Shown: positions 37,209 through 45,564, counted from the stretch's first letter. The stretch: DNA of 64,000 nt from an uncultured Desulfovibrio sp. (GCA_913063155.1 CAJXYU010000010.1:60920-124919), one strand, 5' to 3'. Made by a program: numbers and translations. The notes: generated by a model from the letters alone, not told the origin.

Positions 37209-38468
37209 ATGAGATCCATTGAAGGCGTCATGTATCAGGGCAACGCGCCCAAGGGTGTTGATCCGGACAGCATTTTTTTCGTCCAGGTTGATACCGACAA
37301 GTGTGAGGCGTGCGGGACCTGTGAGGAGGTGTGCGGCACCGGCGCGATCAAGGTCATCAATGATGATGAGATCCGCCAGGTTGTCGATCCCGCGGCTTGC
37401 ATGAATTGCGGTCAGTGTCTGGTGAACTGTCCGTATGGGGCCATTTACGAAGGCGTTTCGTATGTGGACGAGCTGTTTGAAAAGTTGAAGGACCCGGATA
37501 CGGTGGTGGTGTCCATGCCCGCTCCGGCGGTCCGCTACGGGTTGGGCGAGTGCTTCGGCGCCCCCACCGGGACCTATGTGGGCGGGAAGATGCACGCTGC
37601 GCTGCGCAAGCTCGGCTTTGACTACATCTGGGACAATGAGTTCACTGCGGACGTGACCATCATGGAGGAAGGTACAGAGTTGATCGGCCGCGTGAAGAAC
37701 GCGGGCAAGGAAGGCACGCTTCCTTTGCCGCAGTTCACGTCCTGCTGTCCCGGCTGGGTGAAATTCGTGGAAAGCTTCCATCCGGAGCTGCTGCCCCATG
37801 TTTCCACCTGCAAGTCGCCCATCGGCATGCTCGGCCCTCTGGCCAAGACCTACGGCGCACAGGAAACCGGAACCAAGCCCAAAAAGATGTACACGGTTTC
37901 CATCATGCCGTGTGTGGCCAAAAAGTACGAGGGGATGCGTCCGGAGATGGACGACAGCGGCCAGCGGGATATCGACGCCACCATCAACACCCGCGAGTTG
38001 GCTTACATGATCAAGAAGGCCGGAATCAACTTCAATAGCCTGCCGGACGAAGATCCCGATCCGGTCCTTGGTGAATCCACTGGCGCGGCCACCATCTTCG
38101 GAACCAGCGGCGGGGTTATGGAAGCCGCTCTTCGTTTGGCCTACGAGGTGCTGTCCGGCCAGAAGCTCAACGATCCGGACATCAAGGTGGTTCGTACCCA
38201 TGAGGGGATCAGGGCCGCGGATGTGAAGGTTCCCAACTTCGGTACGGTCAAGGTTGCAGTGTGCAGCGGGCTGAGCAATGCCCAAAAGCTGTGTGAAGAG
38301 GTGAAGGCGGGCAAATCTCCTTACCACTTCATCGAAATCATGGCCTGCCCGGGCGGGTGCGTCAACGGCGGCGGCCAGCCCATCGATCCCGATGTGCGGG
38401 CATCGCTTTTCAGAAGCATGATCGCAAAGGTGAACCGCAGGTACAACGCCAGGAAGCCCGAGGCCTAA
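37209..38468 (+). CDS. hydA: [FeFe] hydrogenase large subunit (periplasmic type)
   Basis: A 419-residue catalytic subunit that interconverts protons and hydrogen. The ATG at 37209 follows a near-perfect AAGGAGG. Two [4Fe-4S] ferredoxin motifs lie near residues 28-75 (CEACGTCEEVC and CMNCGQCLVNC). The H-cluster signatures are all intact: TSCCPGW, IMPCVAKKYEG and MACPGGCVNGGGQP. There is no leader; in Desulfovibrio the large subunit is carried out with the Tat-signal-bearing small subunit, whose gene follows after 12 bases. Length and sequence order match the soluble periplasmic Desulfovibrio enzyme. The C-terminal tail beyond the last motif is the region that is cleaved in known examples. Confidence 0.97.
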   Translation: MRSIEGVMYQGNAPKGVDPDSIFFVQVDTDKCEACGTCEEVCGTGAIKVINDDEIRQVVDPAACMNCGQCLVNCPYGAIYEGVSYVDELFEKLKDPDTVVVSMPAPAVRYGLGECFGAPTGTYVGGKMHAALRKLGFDYIWDNEFTADVTIMEEGTELIGRVKNAGKEGTLPLPQFTSCCPGWVKFVESFHPELLPHVSTCKSPIGMLGPLAKTYGAQETGTKPKKMYTVSIMPCVAKKYEGMRPEMDDSGQRDIDATINTRELAYMIKKAGINFNSLPDEDPDPVLGESTGAATIFGTSGGVMEAALRLAYEVLSGQKLNDPDIKVVRTHEGIRAADVKVPNFGTVKVAVCSGLSNAQKLCEEVKAGKSPYHFIEIMACPGGCVNGGGQPIDPDVRASLFRSMIAKVNRRYNARKPEA

Positions 38469-38480
38469 GGAGGAACGAAA

Positions 38481-38822
38481 ATGAAAGCTATGAAGATGAG
38501 CAGGCGCGGATTCATGAAGGCATGCGGCATCATGGCCGGGTATGCCGTCCTGTCCGTGAACATGACCAAGGAAGTGTTCGCTGCGGCCATGAATATGGTG
38601 GGCATGCGGCAGAAGCAGGTATACGATGCGGACGCGCACATATACAAGGTCAGGAAGTCTCAGGACAACCCCATGGTCCAGAAAATCTACGACAAGAAGC
38701 ATGGTTTCCTGCATGACGGACCTTGCGGCCATAAGTCGCATCATCTCCTGCATACCGAGTATAAAGACAGGAGTGCGAGCATCAAGGCCCTGAAAAGCAA
38801 GGGCGTTACCCTGAGCATGTAG
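38481..38822 (+). CDS. hydB: [FeFe] hydrogenase small subunit with Tat signal
   Basis: A 113-residue protein. The N-terminus MKMSRRGFMKACGIMAGYAV is a Tat signal with the twin Arg and a hydrophobic stretch, ending near VFAAA. The mature part (VGMRQKQVYDADAHIYK, VQKIYDKKHGFLHDGPCGHK, SHHLLHTEYKDR) wraps the large subunit and is characteristic of Desulfovibrio enzymes. It exports the folded, H-cluster-loaded heterodimer to the periplasm. GGAGG lies seven bases before the ATG. Confidence 0.96.
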   Translation: MKAMKMSRRGFMKACGIMAGYAVLSVNMTKEVFAAAMNMVGMRQKQVYDADAHIYKVRKSQDNPMVQKIYDKKHGFLHDGPCGHKSHHLLHTEYKDRSASIKALKSKGVTLSM

Positions 38823-39184
38823 CACACACCCCACCCGGCCTGAGGCGAGGTTGTCTGACCCAAGGGCCCGATTCTTTTCAATCCCTCCTTGACCCGGCAA
38901 CGAAACTCTTCTGTTTTGGAATACATTTTTAAATTTAGTATTCCTTCAGTAATATTTTTTCTTGATTTGTAGCACATAATGATGCAACGTGCTGCGCAGA
39001 ACACCTAAGTACGGAGATATGCTGCCTGCGGGAAGGAAATGTGTCTGAACCAAAGGGCGGGGGTCTCCCGGCCCCTCTTTCTTTTGCCGGTATCATTCTC
39101 CCGCCTCTCCGTTTCCATGTTTTGCCCTCCTGCGGCCATTATTTCCGTTTGGATGCTCACATGAAATTGGTGGTTGGAGGAATC
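38823..39184. other. 362-bp spacer between hydB and the maturation operon
   Basis: No gene is supported here. The first half is mixed sequence and an AT-rich stretch (38920-38980) that could hold a promoter for the downstream genes. A GC-rich hairpin-like run followed by a pyrimidine tract is at 39055-39086. Open frames on either strand overlap the real start of the TM1266-type gene and show no ribosome site. Confidence 0.6.
39055..39086 (+). terminator. Weak terminator-like GC hairpin with pyrimidine tract
   Basis: GGGCGGGGG and CCCGGCCCC face each other across TCT and are followed by CTCTTTCTTTT. The stem is imperfect. It could terminate a transcript coming from the hydrogenase genes or attenuate the maturation operon. 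Confidence 0.35.
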
Positions 39185-39427
39185 ATGGAAAAACGAATCG
39201 GAATCATCGGCGTCATCATCCAGGAACGTCAATCAGCGGCCCCGAAAGTGAACGAGATGCTCGGGGCGTTCGGCGATCTGATCGTCGGTCGGATCGGGCT
39301 TCCCTACAAGGACAAGGGAGTCAACGTCATCGGACTCATCGTGGAATCCACGACCGACGAGTTGGGGGCATTGACCGGTAAGCTGGGAATGATCCAGGGC
39401 GTTCGCGTCAAATCGTTGATGGTTTGA
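39185..39427 (+). CDS. TM1266-family iron-only hydrogenase system regulator
   Basis: An 80-residue ACT-like protein starting at the ATG at 39185 with TTGGAGG upstream. It begins EKRIGIIGVIIQERQSAAPK and has GRIGLPYKDKGVNVIGLIVE and LGMIQGVRVKSLMV, the pattern of small ACT/NikR-C-like proteins encoded with hydE/F/G. The family is called a putative [FeFe] hydrogenase regulator from genome context; no DNA-binding domain is visible, so the mode of action is unproven. The gene stands 15 bases before hydG. Confidence 0.9.
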   Translation: MEKRIGIIGVIIQERQSAAPKVNEMLGAFGDLIVGRIGLPYKDKGVNVIGLIVESTTDELGALTGKLGMIQGVRVKSLMV

Positions 39428-39442
39428 AACCGGGAGGCAGTT

Positions 39443-40867
39443 ATGAACGGGCAACGAGAGCGGAGTGGGGAGTATCACAATTTCATCGACGAGGCCGGGA
39501 TCTGGGCCGACATCGAAAGGGCGGAAAAGTGCGACCGCCAGGAAGTGCTTGACGTCATTTCCAAGGCTTCGGAGAAAAAGGGGCTGACGCCGTACGAGGT
39601 GGCGGTCCTGCTCAAGAACGGCGACCAGGAGCTGGATGAAGCCATTTTCGAGACGGCCATAGGTATCAAAAAGGCCATCTACGGAAACCGTTTGGTTCTT
39701 TTCGCGCCCCTGTACATCACCAACGAGTGCGGTAACCAGTGCGCCTACTGCGGTTTCAAGGCAACGAACGGCGATCTTGATCGGCGCACCCTGTCTTCGC
39801 TCGAGATTCAGCGCGAGGTCGAGGTACTGGAAAAACTGGGCCACAAGCGGCTTCTGTTGGTGTACGGCGAGCACCCCAAATTCGGGGCGGACTGGATCGC
39901 CAGAACCGTGGAGGACGTGTACTCCATCTCCTCGGGCAAGAGTGGGGAGATACGAAGAGTCAACGTCAACTGCGCCCCTTTGGATGTCGAAGGTTTCAAG
40001 AGACTCCATGAGGTCGGCATCGGTACCTATCAGTGTTTTCAGGAAACGTACCACAGAGAGACATACGCCAAACTGCATCCCGCAGGCCCCAAGGCCGACT
40101 TCCTGTGGAGGCTTCATGCCATGCATCGGGCGCAGGAAGCGGGAATTGACGATGTGGGCATGGGAGTGTTGTTCGGGATTTTCGATCCGGCTTTCGACAT
40201 CCTGGCGCTTCTGCATCACTGTAATCAGCTGGAAACGGACTGGGGCGTCGGGCCGCATACCATTTCCTTTCCGCGTCTTGAACCGGCCCTCGGGGCGGAT
40301 ATAGCCTTCAACCCCCCGTATCCGACCACGGACCATGAATTCAAGAAGATCGTGGCCATTCTGCGCCTTGCAGTGCCGTACACCGGCCTGATTCTGACGA
40401 CGCGGGAAGGCGCCGAATTCCGGAAGGAACTGCTTGAAGTGGGCGTGTCCCAGCTTTCGGCCGGTTCCCGGACCTATCCGGGCGCCTATCATGACCCGGA
40501 ATACGATCGGCCCGAAGTACAGCAATTCTGCGTGGACGACAGCCGCAGCCTGGACGAGGTCATCTGCTCCATAGTTTCCGAGCACGGCTATGTGCCATCC
40601 TGGTGTACGGCGTGCTACCGCCTGGGGCGGACCGGGGAGCATTTCATGGAGCTTGCCAAAACCGGTTTCATCCAGAAGTTCTGTCTTCCCAACGGATTGC
40701 TGACCTTCAAGGAATATTTGGAGGATTATGCCTCGCCTGAAACCAAGGCGGCCGGTGAAAAGCTCATTCGTGATGAGCTGGATCACTACTCCGACGAAAA
40801 ACGCCGGGACCTGCTCATGGACCGATTGCAGCGGATGGAGCAGGGCGAACGGGATCTGTACCTTTAA
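39443..40867 (+). CDS. hydG: [FeFe] hydrogenase maturase HydG (tyrosine lyase)
   Basis: A 474-residue radical SAM enzyme that splits tyrosine and makes the Fe(CO)2(CN) precursor of the H-cluster. The radical SAM motif is ECGNQCAYCGF (Cys near residues 95-102). The C-terminal cluster site is WCTACYR near residue 388 followed by KFCLPNG about 22 residues later, as in all HydG. GGGAGG is well placed before the ATG. It is followed by a strong hairpin (40875-40901) and then aspA, so it may be separately dosed within the operon. Confidence 0.97.
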   Translation: MNGQRERSGEYHNFIDEAGIWADIERAEKCDRQEVLDVISKASEKKGLTPYEVAVLLKNGDQELDEAIFETAIGIKKAIYGNRLVLFAPLYITNECGNQCAYCGFKATNGDLDRRTLSSLEIQREVEVLEKLGHKRLLLVYGEHPKFGADWIARTVEDVYSISSGKSGEIRRVNVNCAPLDVEGFKRLHEVGIGTYQCFQETYHRETYAKLHPAGPKADFLWRLHAMHRAQEAGIDDVGMGVLFGIFDPAFDILALLHHCNQLETDWGVGPHTISFPRLEPALGADIAFNPPYPTTDHEFKKIVAILRLAVPYTGLILTTREGAEFRKELLEVGVSQLSAGSRTYPGAYHDPEYDRPEVQQFCVDDSRSLDEVICSIVSEHGYVPSWCTACYRLGRTGEHFMELAKTGFIQKFCLPNGLLTFKEYLEDYASPETKAAGEKLIRDELDHYSDEKRRDLLMDRLQRMEQGERDLYL

Positions 40868-40874
40868 ACCTCTG

Positions 40875-40901
40875 GGCCGCGTCCGTTTTCCGGGCGCGGC
40901 C
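40875..40901 (+). other. Strong intercistronic hairpin before aspA
   Basis: GGCCGCGTCCG (40875-40885) pairs over 11 bases (one wobble) with CGGGCGCGGCC (40891-40901) around a TTTTC loop. It sits between the hydG stop and the aspA-like ATG, with no U-tract after it, so it is not a standard intrinsic terminator. It may stabilise the upstream mRNA or limit access to the aspA start, which has no good ribosome site. Confidence 0.7.
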
Positions 40902-40912
40902 TTGCCGCACAC

Positions 40913-42337
40913 ATGTCTGATACGCGTATCGAGAACGATGCCCTGGGGGCCCTGGAGATTCCCGCAGCAGCTTATTACGGCATCCATTCCCTGAGGAGCG
41001 CCCGGGCTTTTCCGTTTTCGGGGCAATGCATTCACCCCGAATTCATCCGGGCGTTGGCCGACGTCAAGTGTGCCTGCGCGCAGACCAACGCTGAACTGGG
41101 ATGTCTCGAAGCCGCCCGCGCCCAGGCGTTGGAGCAGGCCTGCCGGGAGGTCGCCGACGGACGATTGCACGATCAGTTCATTGTCGATCCCTACCAGGGA
41201 GGGGCCGGTACTTCCACCAACATGAACGCCAACGAGGTCCTTGCCAACCGGGCCGTCGAGTTGCTGGGCGGAAGTCTGGGGGATTACGGCGTCGTCCATC
41301 CCTTTCACGACGTCAACATGCATCAGTCCACCAACGACGTGTTCCCTACGGCCCTGGCTGTGGCTGCTTTGCGGCTGCTCAAGGGGCTGGAGGACCACAT
41401 TGCCGGGCTGCAGTCGGCGTTTCAGGAACAGGAAGGCGCGTTTCGCGGGGTCGTCAAGGCCGGACGCACCGAATTGATGGACGCCGTGCCCATGACGCTC
41501 GGCATGACGTTCGGCGCCTATGCCGAGGCCTTTTCCCGAGACCGTTGGAGAATTTTCAAATGCCGCGAACGGATCAAACGCGTCAATCTCGGAGGAACCG
41601 TCCTGGGCACGGGCGTGGGGGCTCCGAGGGAGTACATTCTCAAGGTGGTGGGAATGCTTCGGCGCAACACGGGCCTGCCCGTTTCCCGGGCTGAAAACAT
41701 GGTGGACGCCACGCAGAACATGGATCGTTTCGTGGAAGTCTTCGGCATGCTCAAGACTTATGCCGTCAATCTGTTCAAGGTCTGCTCCGATCTGCGGCTC
41801 ATGGCCAGCGGCCCGTCCACGGGTTTGGGGGAAATCACGCTCCCAGCCGTGCAGACCGGGTCCAGCATCATGGCCGGAAAAATCAACCCCGTGGTCCCCG
41901 AAGCGGTTTCCCAGGTGGCCTTGCGGGTAATGGGCAACGACCATGTGTTTGCCGTTTCCGCGGCGTGCGGCCAGCTGGATCTCAATCATCTCATGCCGCT
42001 GCTGGCCCACACCTTGTTGGAGTCGCTCGATCTTCTTGCCTCGGCGACCGAGGCGCTGACCGAGCTCTGTCGGGGGATAACCGCGAACGGGGATTCCTGC
42101 AGAGCCATGGCCGACAACTGCCGAGGGCTGGCAACCTTGTTGGTTCCCTATTGGGGGTACAAAACCGTGGAAAGGCTGTTGCATGAAGCTGCGGAAGCAG
42201 GCATCGGGCTGCGTGAGCATTTGGCGGCGTCCGGGCTGGCCACGCAGGAGCAGGTCGATGCCATGCTCAGTCCCGCCAATTTGTGCAGGGTCGGGTACGT
42301 TCTCGAAGAAAACCCTTTCGCTGAAGGACGACAATGA
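40913..42337 (+). CDS. aspA: Aspartate ammonia-lyase-like enzyme in the hyd operon
   Basis: A 474-residue member of the fumarase/aspartase superfamily. The signature GSSIMAGKINPVVPE is near residue 322, the flexible catalytic loop with its Ser at the start, and the other conserved segments GAGTSTNMNANEVLANRA and HQSTNDVFPTA are intact. It most likely converts aspartate to fumarate and ammonium. Aspartase genes recur in [FeFe] hydrogenase maturation clusters of several lineages; ammonium for the azadithiolate bridge is one explanation offered by context. The next gene overlaps its end by four bases. The start codon lacks a clear ribosome site and follows a hairpin. Confidence 0.9.
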   Translation: MSDTRIENDALGALEIPAAAYYGIHSLRSARAFPFSGQCIHPEFIRALADVKCACAQTNAELGCLEAARAQALEQACREVADGRLHDQFIVDPYQGGAGTSTNMNANEVLANRAVELLGGSLGDYGVVHPFHDVNMHQSTNDVFPTALAVAALRLLKGLEDHIAGLQSAFQEQEGAFRGVVKAGRTELMDAVPMTLGMTFGAYAEAFSRDRWRIFKCRERIKRVNLGGTVLGTGVGAPREYILKVVGMLRRNTGLPVSRAENMVDATQNMDRFVEVFGMLKTYAVNLFKVCSDLRLMASGPSTGLGEITLPAVQTGSSIMAGKINPVVPEAVSQVALRVMGNDHVFAVSAACGQLDLNHLMPLLAHTLLESLDLLASATEALTELCRGITANGDSCRAMADNCRGLATLLVPYWGYKTVERLLHEAAEAGIGLREHLAASGLATQEQVDAMLSPANLCRVGYVLEENPFAEGRQ

Positions 42338-42909
42338 TCAAGCCCGGCATTCTGGCCTTTGATGTGCCGGCCCTGATGGCCTCGGCCACGCGCAGGATCG
42401 TCTGGCACGCTTCCATCTATTCCCCGTTTGCCCGGTCGGATCGCCATGGTGAAGCGGTACGGGATTTCTTGAGGCGTCCCGGCGGTTGCGGCATGGACAT
42501 CGTCACGTTGCCGCGCCGGCCGGAAGCATGGTGCACCTGTTTTTTCACGGTGCTTCGCGGCGGTTCCGTCCGAAGTGCCGGGACGGAACTGGAAACGTCC
42601 TGGCGCTTTCTTGACGAACTGTCCTCTGAATTTCCTTCACAGGTACGGATTCATGTTCTCAAACGAAGGCCGAGCCTGCCCATTCTGTTGATCGATGACA
42701 ACATTCTTTTCGGACATTACGCTGTCTCTTCCGTTCCCGCCGGCCAGGGTTGGTGGACCCGGGTGGAGGCGGATGTGGAACGAATGTTGTCCTGGATGCC
42801 GCACGGGCCGCCGGAATCGGTCACCGACTGGGAACGGGCCTGTTATCGGGTTGTCTCGGATTGTGCAAACGCCATGAGTGACGGAGGGATTGATGAAGGC
42901 GATTGGTGA
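42334..42909 (+). CDS. Unrecognised protein embedded between aspA and hydE
   Basis: A 191-residue soluble protein that I do not recognise with confidence. It overlaps aspA by four bases and hydE by 17, so it is an integral, translationally coupled member of the maturation operon. Visible features are RRIVWHASIYSPFARSDRHG near the N-terminus, LPRRPEAWCTCFFTVLR with two Cys, and PILLIDDNILFGHYAVSSVP in the centre, followed by a Trp-rich helical end. The alternation of strands and the Asp-Asp/Gly-His-Tyr block recall PLD-like folds, but the HKD motifs are absent. No signal or membrane segment is seen. A helper in H-cluster assembly is inferred from location only. Confidence 0.8.
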   Translation: MIKPGILAFDVPALMASATRRIVWHASIYSPFARSDRHGEAVRDFLRRPGGCGMDIVTLPRRPEAWCTCFFTVLRGGSVRSAGTELETSWRFLDELSSEFPSQVRIHVLKRRPSLPILLIDDNILFGHYAVSSVPAGQGWWTRVEADVERMLSWMPHGPPESVTDWERACYRVVSDCANAMSDGGIDEGDW

Positions 42910-43957
42910 AAAGGAGATGGTCGATTTCCTGAGTGGTGGGGATGATGCCCGGCTCTACTCTCTGGCCGACGAAAAACGCCAAACCGTTTTCGGGGATGAA
43001 GTCTATCTTCGCGGTATCATCGAGTTTTCGAATGTCTGCCACAAGGACTGCCAGTATTGCGGGTTGCGCGTTTCCAACAGGGGTGTGAAGCGCTACCGCT
43101 TGCACCCCGACGACATTGTCCGGGCAGCCGATCTTGTGGCGGGGGAGGGGCTGGGAACCATCGTTCTCCAGTCCGGTGACGACTTCGGGTATGACGCGAT
43201 CGAGATCGGTTCGGTCATTGAAAGAATCAAGCAGCGCCATGATGTGGCCGTGACCCTCTCCCTGGGCGACCGCAGCCTTGACGAGTACGCCTATTGGCGG
43301 GACTGCGGCGCGGACCGCTGCCTGCTCAAGGTGGAGACCGGCCATGTGAAGCTGTACGAACGGTTCCGGTGCGGTGAAAGCTTCAAGGAGCGACTGTATC
43401 GTCTCGAGGGGATCAAACGTCTCGGGTATGAGGTGGGTTCCGGCATCATCGTCGGCCTGCCGGATACGGATCTGTTCGACCTGATGCGGGATCTGCTTCT
43501 GCTTGAACAGCTGGATCTGGACATGATCGCCGTGGGGCCTTTCGTGCCCAACCCGGACACCCCGCTGGCAAACGCCGGACAGGGAGGACTCGACCAAGCC
43601 TTCAGGGCCGCCGCCCTGATGAGGCTGTTGTGTCCGCAGGCCAATATCCCGGCAACGAGCGCCTTGGATGCGATTTCACCCGGAGCACGCATGACAGGGC
43701 TGAAAAAAGGTTGCAACGTGATTATGCCCTCTTTCACGCCGGACCAGTTCAAGACCGATTATGCCATATATCCTGGCAAGAATACTTCGGAAATGACGGT
43801 TCAGGCAAAGCTTCGCCATGTCAGGACGAGTATTTCGGATATGGGATTCGTTCCGTCCTCTGCAAAAGGTTTTTCTCCCAGGAGGGAATATGTCGAACAA
43901 GGTTCCGCGCGGTGTCCGGCTGGTGATCACGCTTGCGGGAAGGCGCAATGCCGGTAA
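42893..43957 (+). CDS. hydE: [FeFe] hydrogenase maturase HydE
   Basis: A 354-residue radical SAM enzyme that processes the HydG product toward the [2Fe] subcluster. The ATG at 42893 follows GGAGGG; a GTG at 42878 is open too. The radical SAM site is NVCHKDCQYCGLR (near residues 50-60), followed by SGDDFGYDAIEIG and EVGSGIIVGLPDT typical of HydE. The last 23 or so residues overlap the hydF start by 68 bases and contain CPAGDHACGKAQC, a Cys-rich tail that is not a standard part of the family core. It may be a by-product of the overlap or a real metal site. Confidence 0.96.
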   Translation: MKAIGEKEMVDFLSGGDDARLYSLADEKRQTVFGDEVYLRGIIEFSNVCHKDCQYCGLRVSNRGVKRYRLHPDDIVRAADLVAGEGLGTIVLQSGDDFGYDAIEIGSVIERIKQRHDVAVTLSLGDRSLDEYAYWRDCGADRCLLKVETGHVKLYERFRCGESFKERLYRLEGIKRLGYEVGSGIIVGLPDTDLFDLMRDLLLLEQLDLDMIAVGPFVPNPDTPLANAGQGGLDQAFRAAALMRLLCPQANIPATSALDAISPGARMTGLKKGCNVIMPSFTPDQFKTDYAIYPGKNTSEMTVQAKLRHVRTSISDMGFVPSSAKGFSPRREYVEQGSARCPAGDHACGKAQCR

Positions 43958-45119
43958 GTCATCGCTCATAAACGCTTTGGCCGGGCAGGACGTGGCCATC
44001 GCTTCGGAAACGCCGGGCACGACCACCGATCCGGTGGCCAAACAGTACGAACTGCTGCCACTCGGACCGGTCACTTTTTACGACACGGCCGGCCTGGACG
44101 ACGACGGGGAACTGGGCAGACTTCGGGTCCAGGCCACGCGCAAGGTGCTTTTCCGTACGGACGTGGCCCTGGTGGTGGCCGGCGAAAAAGGCCTTTCTTC
44201 CCTGGAACACGAACTCGTCCAAGACATGCAAGACCTGGGGCTGCCGGTGGTGGTTGCCTTCAACAAGGCCGACATTTCGAGTCCGGACAGGGACGCTCTT
44301 GAATGGTGCTCGGAGCAGGGCATACGTCATGTGACCGTTTCCTCGAAAACAGGGAACGGCATCGACGAACTCAAGGCCGTCCTCATCAACTCCGCGCCGC
44401 CCGAAATGTTGGAAGAGCCTTTGCTTGCCGGGGATCTTATCCACGAAGGGGACTGGGTCGTCTGTGTGGTGCCCATCGACCTGGCAGCGCCCAAGGGACG
44501 CCTCATCCTGCCCCAGGTCCAGGTTATTCGTGAAATTCTCGATTCCGACGCCCTGGCCGTGACGGTCAAGGAGCGGGAAGTGGAGGAAGTTCTGGCGGGA
44601 TTGCATCGTACTCCGGCCCTGGTCATTACGGATTCCCAGGTGGTCATGAGCGTGGCTGGAGACGTGCCGGAGGAAGTCCCCCTGACCACTTTTTCGACCC
44701 TTTTCGCTCGCTACAAGGGCGACCTTGATGTATTCCTCCAAGGAGCCGCCGCCATTGATGCGCTTCGGGACGGCGCAAAGGTGCTCATGTGTGAAGCCTG
44801 TTCCCATCACCCAGTGGCCGACGACATCGGTCGGGTGAAGATTCCCCGCTGGATATCGCAGTATACGGGGCGTGACCTTTCTTTCGATGTCTACGCCGGA
44901 CACGATTTCCCCGATGATCTGGAGCAATACAGCCTGGTCGTCCATTGCGGGGGATGCATGACCAACCGGCGGGAGGTTTTGAGGCGGATTCGGGAGTGCC
45001 GGCTGCGCGGTGTCCCCATCACCAATTACGGTGTCGCCATTTCCAAAGTGCAGGGGGTGCTTGAGCGGATAGTGGCGCCGTTCTCGATTCGTGCTTTTGG
45101 GCAGTCTGTCCTTGTTTGA
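43890..45119 (+). CDS. hydF: [FeFe] hydrogenase maturation GTPase HydF
   Basis: A 409-residue scaffold and carrier of the [2Fe] precursor. The ATG at 43890 has AGGAGGGA directly before it. The N-terminal GTPase has P-loop GRRNAGKSSLIN, switch ETPGTTTDPV, DTAGLDDDGE and NKAD. The C-terminal domain carries the [4Fe-4S] site: CEACSHHP near residue 302 and VHCGGCMTN near 352. It closes the maturation operon; a perfect hairpin with a U-tract 65 bases downstream (45185-45223) is the expected terminator. Confidence 0.96.
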   Translation: MSNKVPRGVRLVITLAGRRNAGKSSLINALAGQDVAIASETPGTTTDPVAKQYELLPLGPVTFYDTAGLDDDGELGRLRVQATRKVLFRTDVALVVAGEKGLSSLEHELVQDMQDLGLPVVVAFNKADISSPDRDALEWCSEQGIRHVTVSSKTGNGIDELKAVLINSAPPEMLEEPLLAGDLIHEGDWVVCVVPIDLAAPKGRLILPQVQVIREILDSDALAVTVKEREVEEVLAGLHRTPALVITDSQVVMSVAGDVPEEVPLTTFSTLFARYKGDLDVFLQGAAAIDALRDGAKVLMCEACSHHPVADDIGRVKIPRWISQYTGRDLSFDVYAGHDFPDDLEQYSLVVHCGGCMTNRREVLRRIRECRLRGVPITNYGVAISKVQGVLERIVAPFSIRAFGQSVLV

Positions 45120-45184
45120 AAATGTTTGCTCGGCCTGTCACACAGTTGGGAGGTTTGTGCAGCAGTCTCATTGATGCCAAGCGC

Positions 45185-45223
45185 AAAAACGCCGCACAGC
45201 TTTATGCCCGTGCGGCGTTTTTT
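45185..45223 (+). terminator. Bidirectional terminator after hydF
   Basis: AAAAACGCCGCAC (45185-45197) and GTGCGGCGTTTTT (45210-45222) form a perfect 13-base stem with a 12-base loop, A-tract on one side and T-tract on the other. It can stop the hydF transcript on the plus strand and any minus-strand readthrough from the flavodoxin operon. Confidence 0.92.
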
Positions 45224-45445
45224 GTTTCCAGGCGGAAGCATACAGGAGTCGAGTCTGCCTGTTCGGCTCAAGGTGACAGGCTCAATTGGATATGATTTTG
45301 ATACAGTTTCCACTTTCGCTGCGTACCCAATTGTACCAAAGATGAGAGCCGCAAAGTCTACGGATTTGCCTGTTGCCGGGATTGCCGTTCCCGAAATATC
45401 TGCCCCGGTAGACAGGTGGATCGGCTTGAGAGAAAGTCGCTGATC
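45205..45445. repeat. Dispersed element, copy B, with an HlyD-tail relic
   Basis: This part of the 445-base spacer 45120-45564 aligns by eye with 57320-57590. Landmarks are the terminator tail, AGTCTGCCTGT (45252-45262), the stem TTGATACA (45298-45305) with TGTACCAA (45332-45339), and CCGTTCCCG (45385-45394 region). Read on the minus strand, the segment at about 45400-45445 encodes LSLKPIHLS, matching the FLKPIYLSL end of the type I adaptor at 57554. There is no intact gene, so this is a decayed fragment. Confidence 0.6.
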
Positions 45446-45512
45446 CGGGTTCTCCGTCGGTCTTGGCGGATATCTCTTCATTGAACACGCTGCATGACAG
45501 GCAAGATAAATC

Positions 45513-45550
45513 ACGATCCCGGCAGACTTCAACAAAACGGCCGGGATCGT
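45513..45550 (-). terminator. Hairpin after the flavodoxin gene
   Basis: ACGATCCCGGC (45513-45523) is perfectly inverted at 45540-45550. It lies 15 bases beyond the flavodoxin stop on the minus strand. The bases after the stem (GATTTATCTTG) are only mildly T-rich, so termination may be inefficient. Confidence 0.6.
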
Positions 45551-45564
45551 TTGCCAAAGGAGCC

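Noticed and set aside
37167..38900. A 577-codon minus-strand frame
   Set aside because: Antisense to hydA and hydB, which carry all H-cluster and Tat motifs.
39233..42334. A 1033-codon open frame on the minus strand
   Set aside because: It is antisense to hydG and aspA, both of which have complete catalytic motifs. The frame is open because of GC-rich codon use; its product has His/Gly/Arg-rich composition without any domain.
45026..45535. A 169-codon minus-strand frame over the hydF end and spacer
   Set aside because: Part is antisense to hydF. The spacer portion resembles the tail of an HlyD gene but no start or full domain is present, so I treat it as a relic within a repeat.
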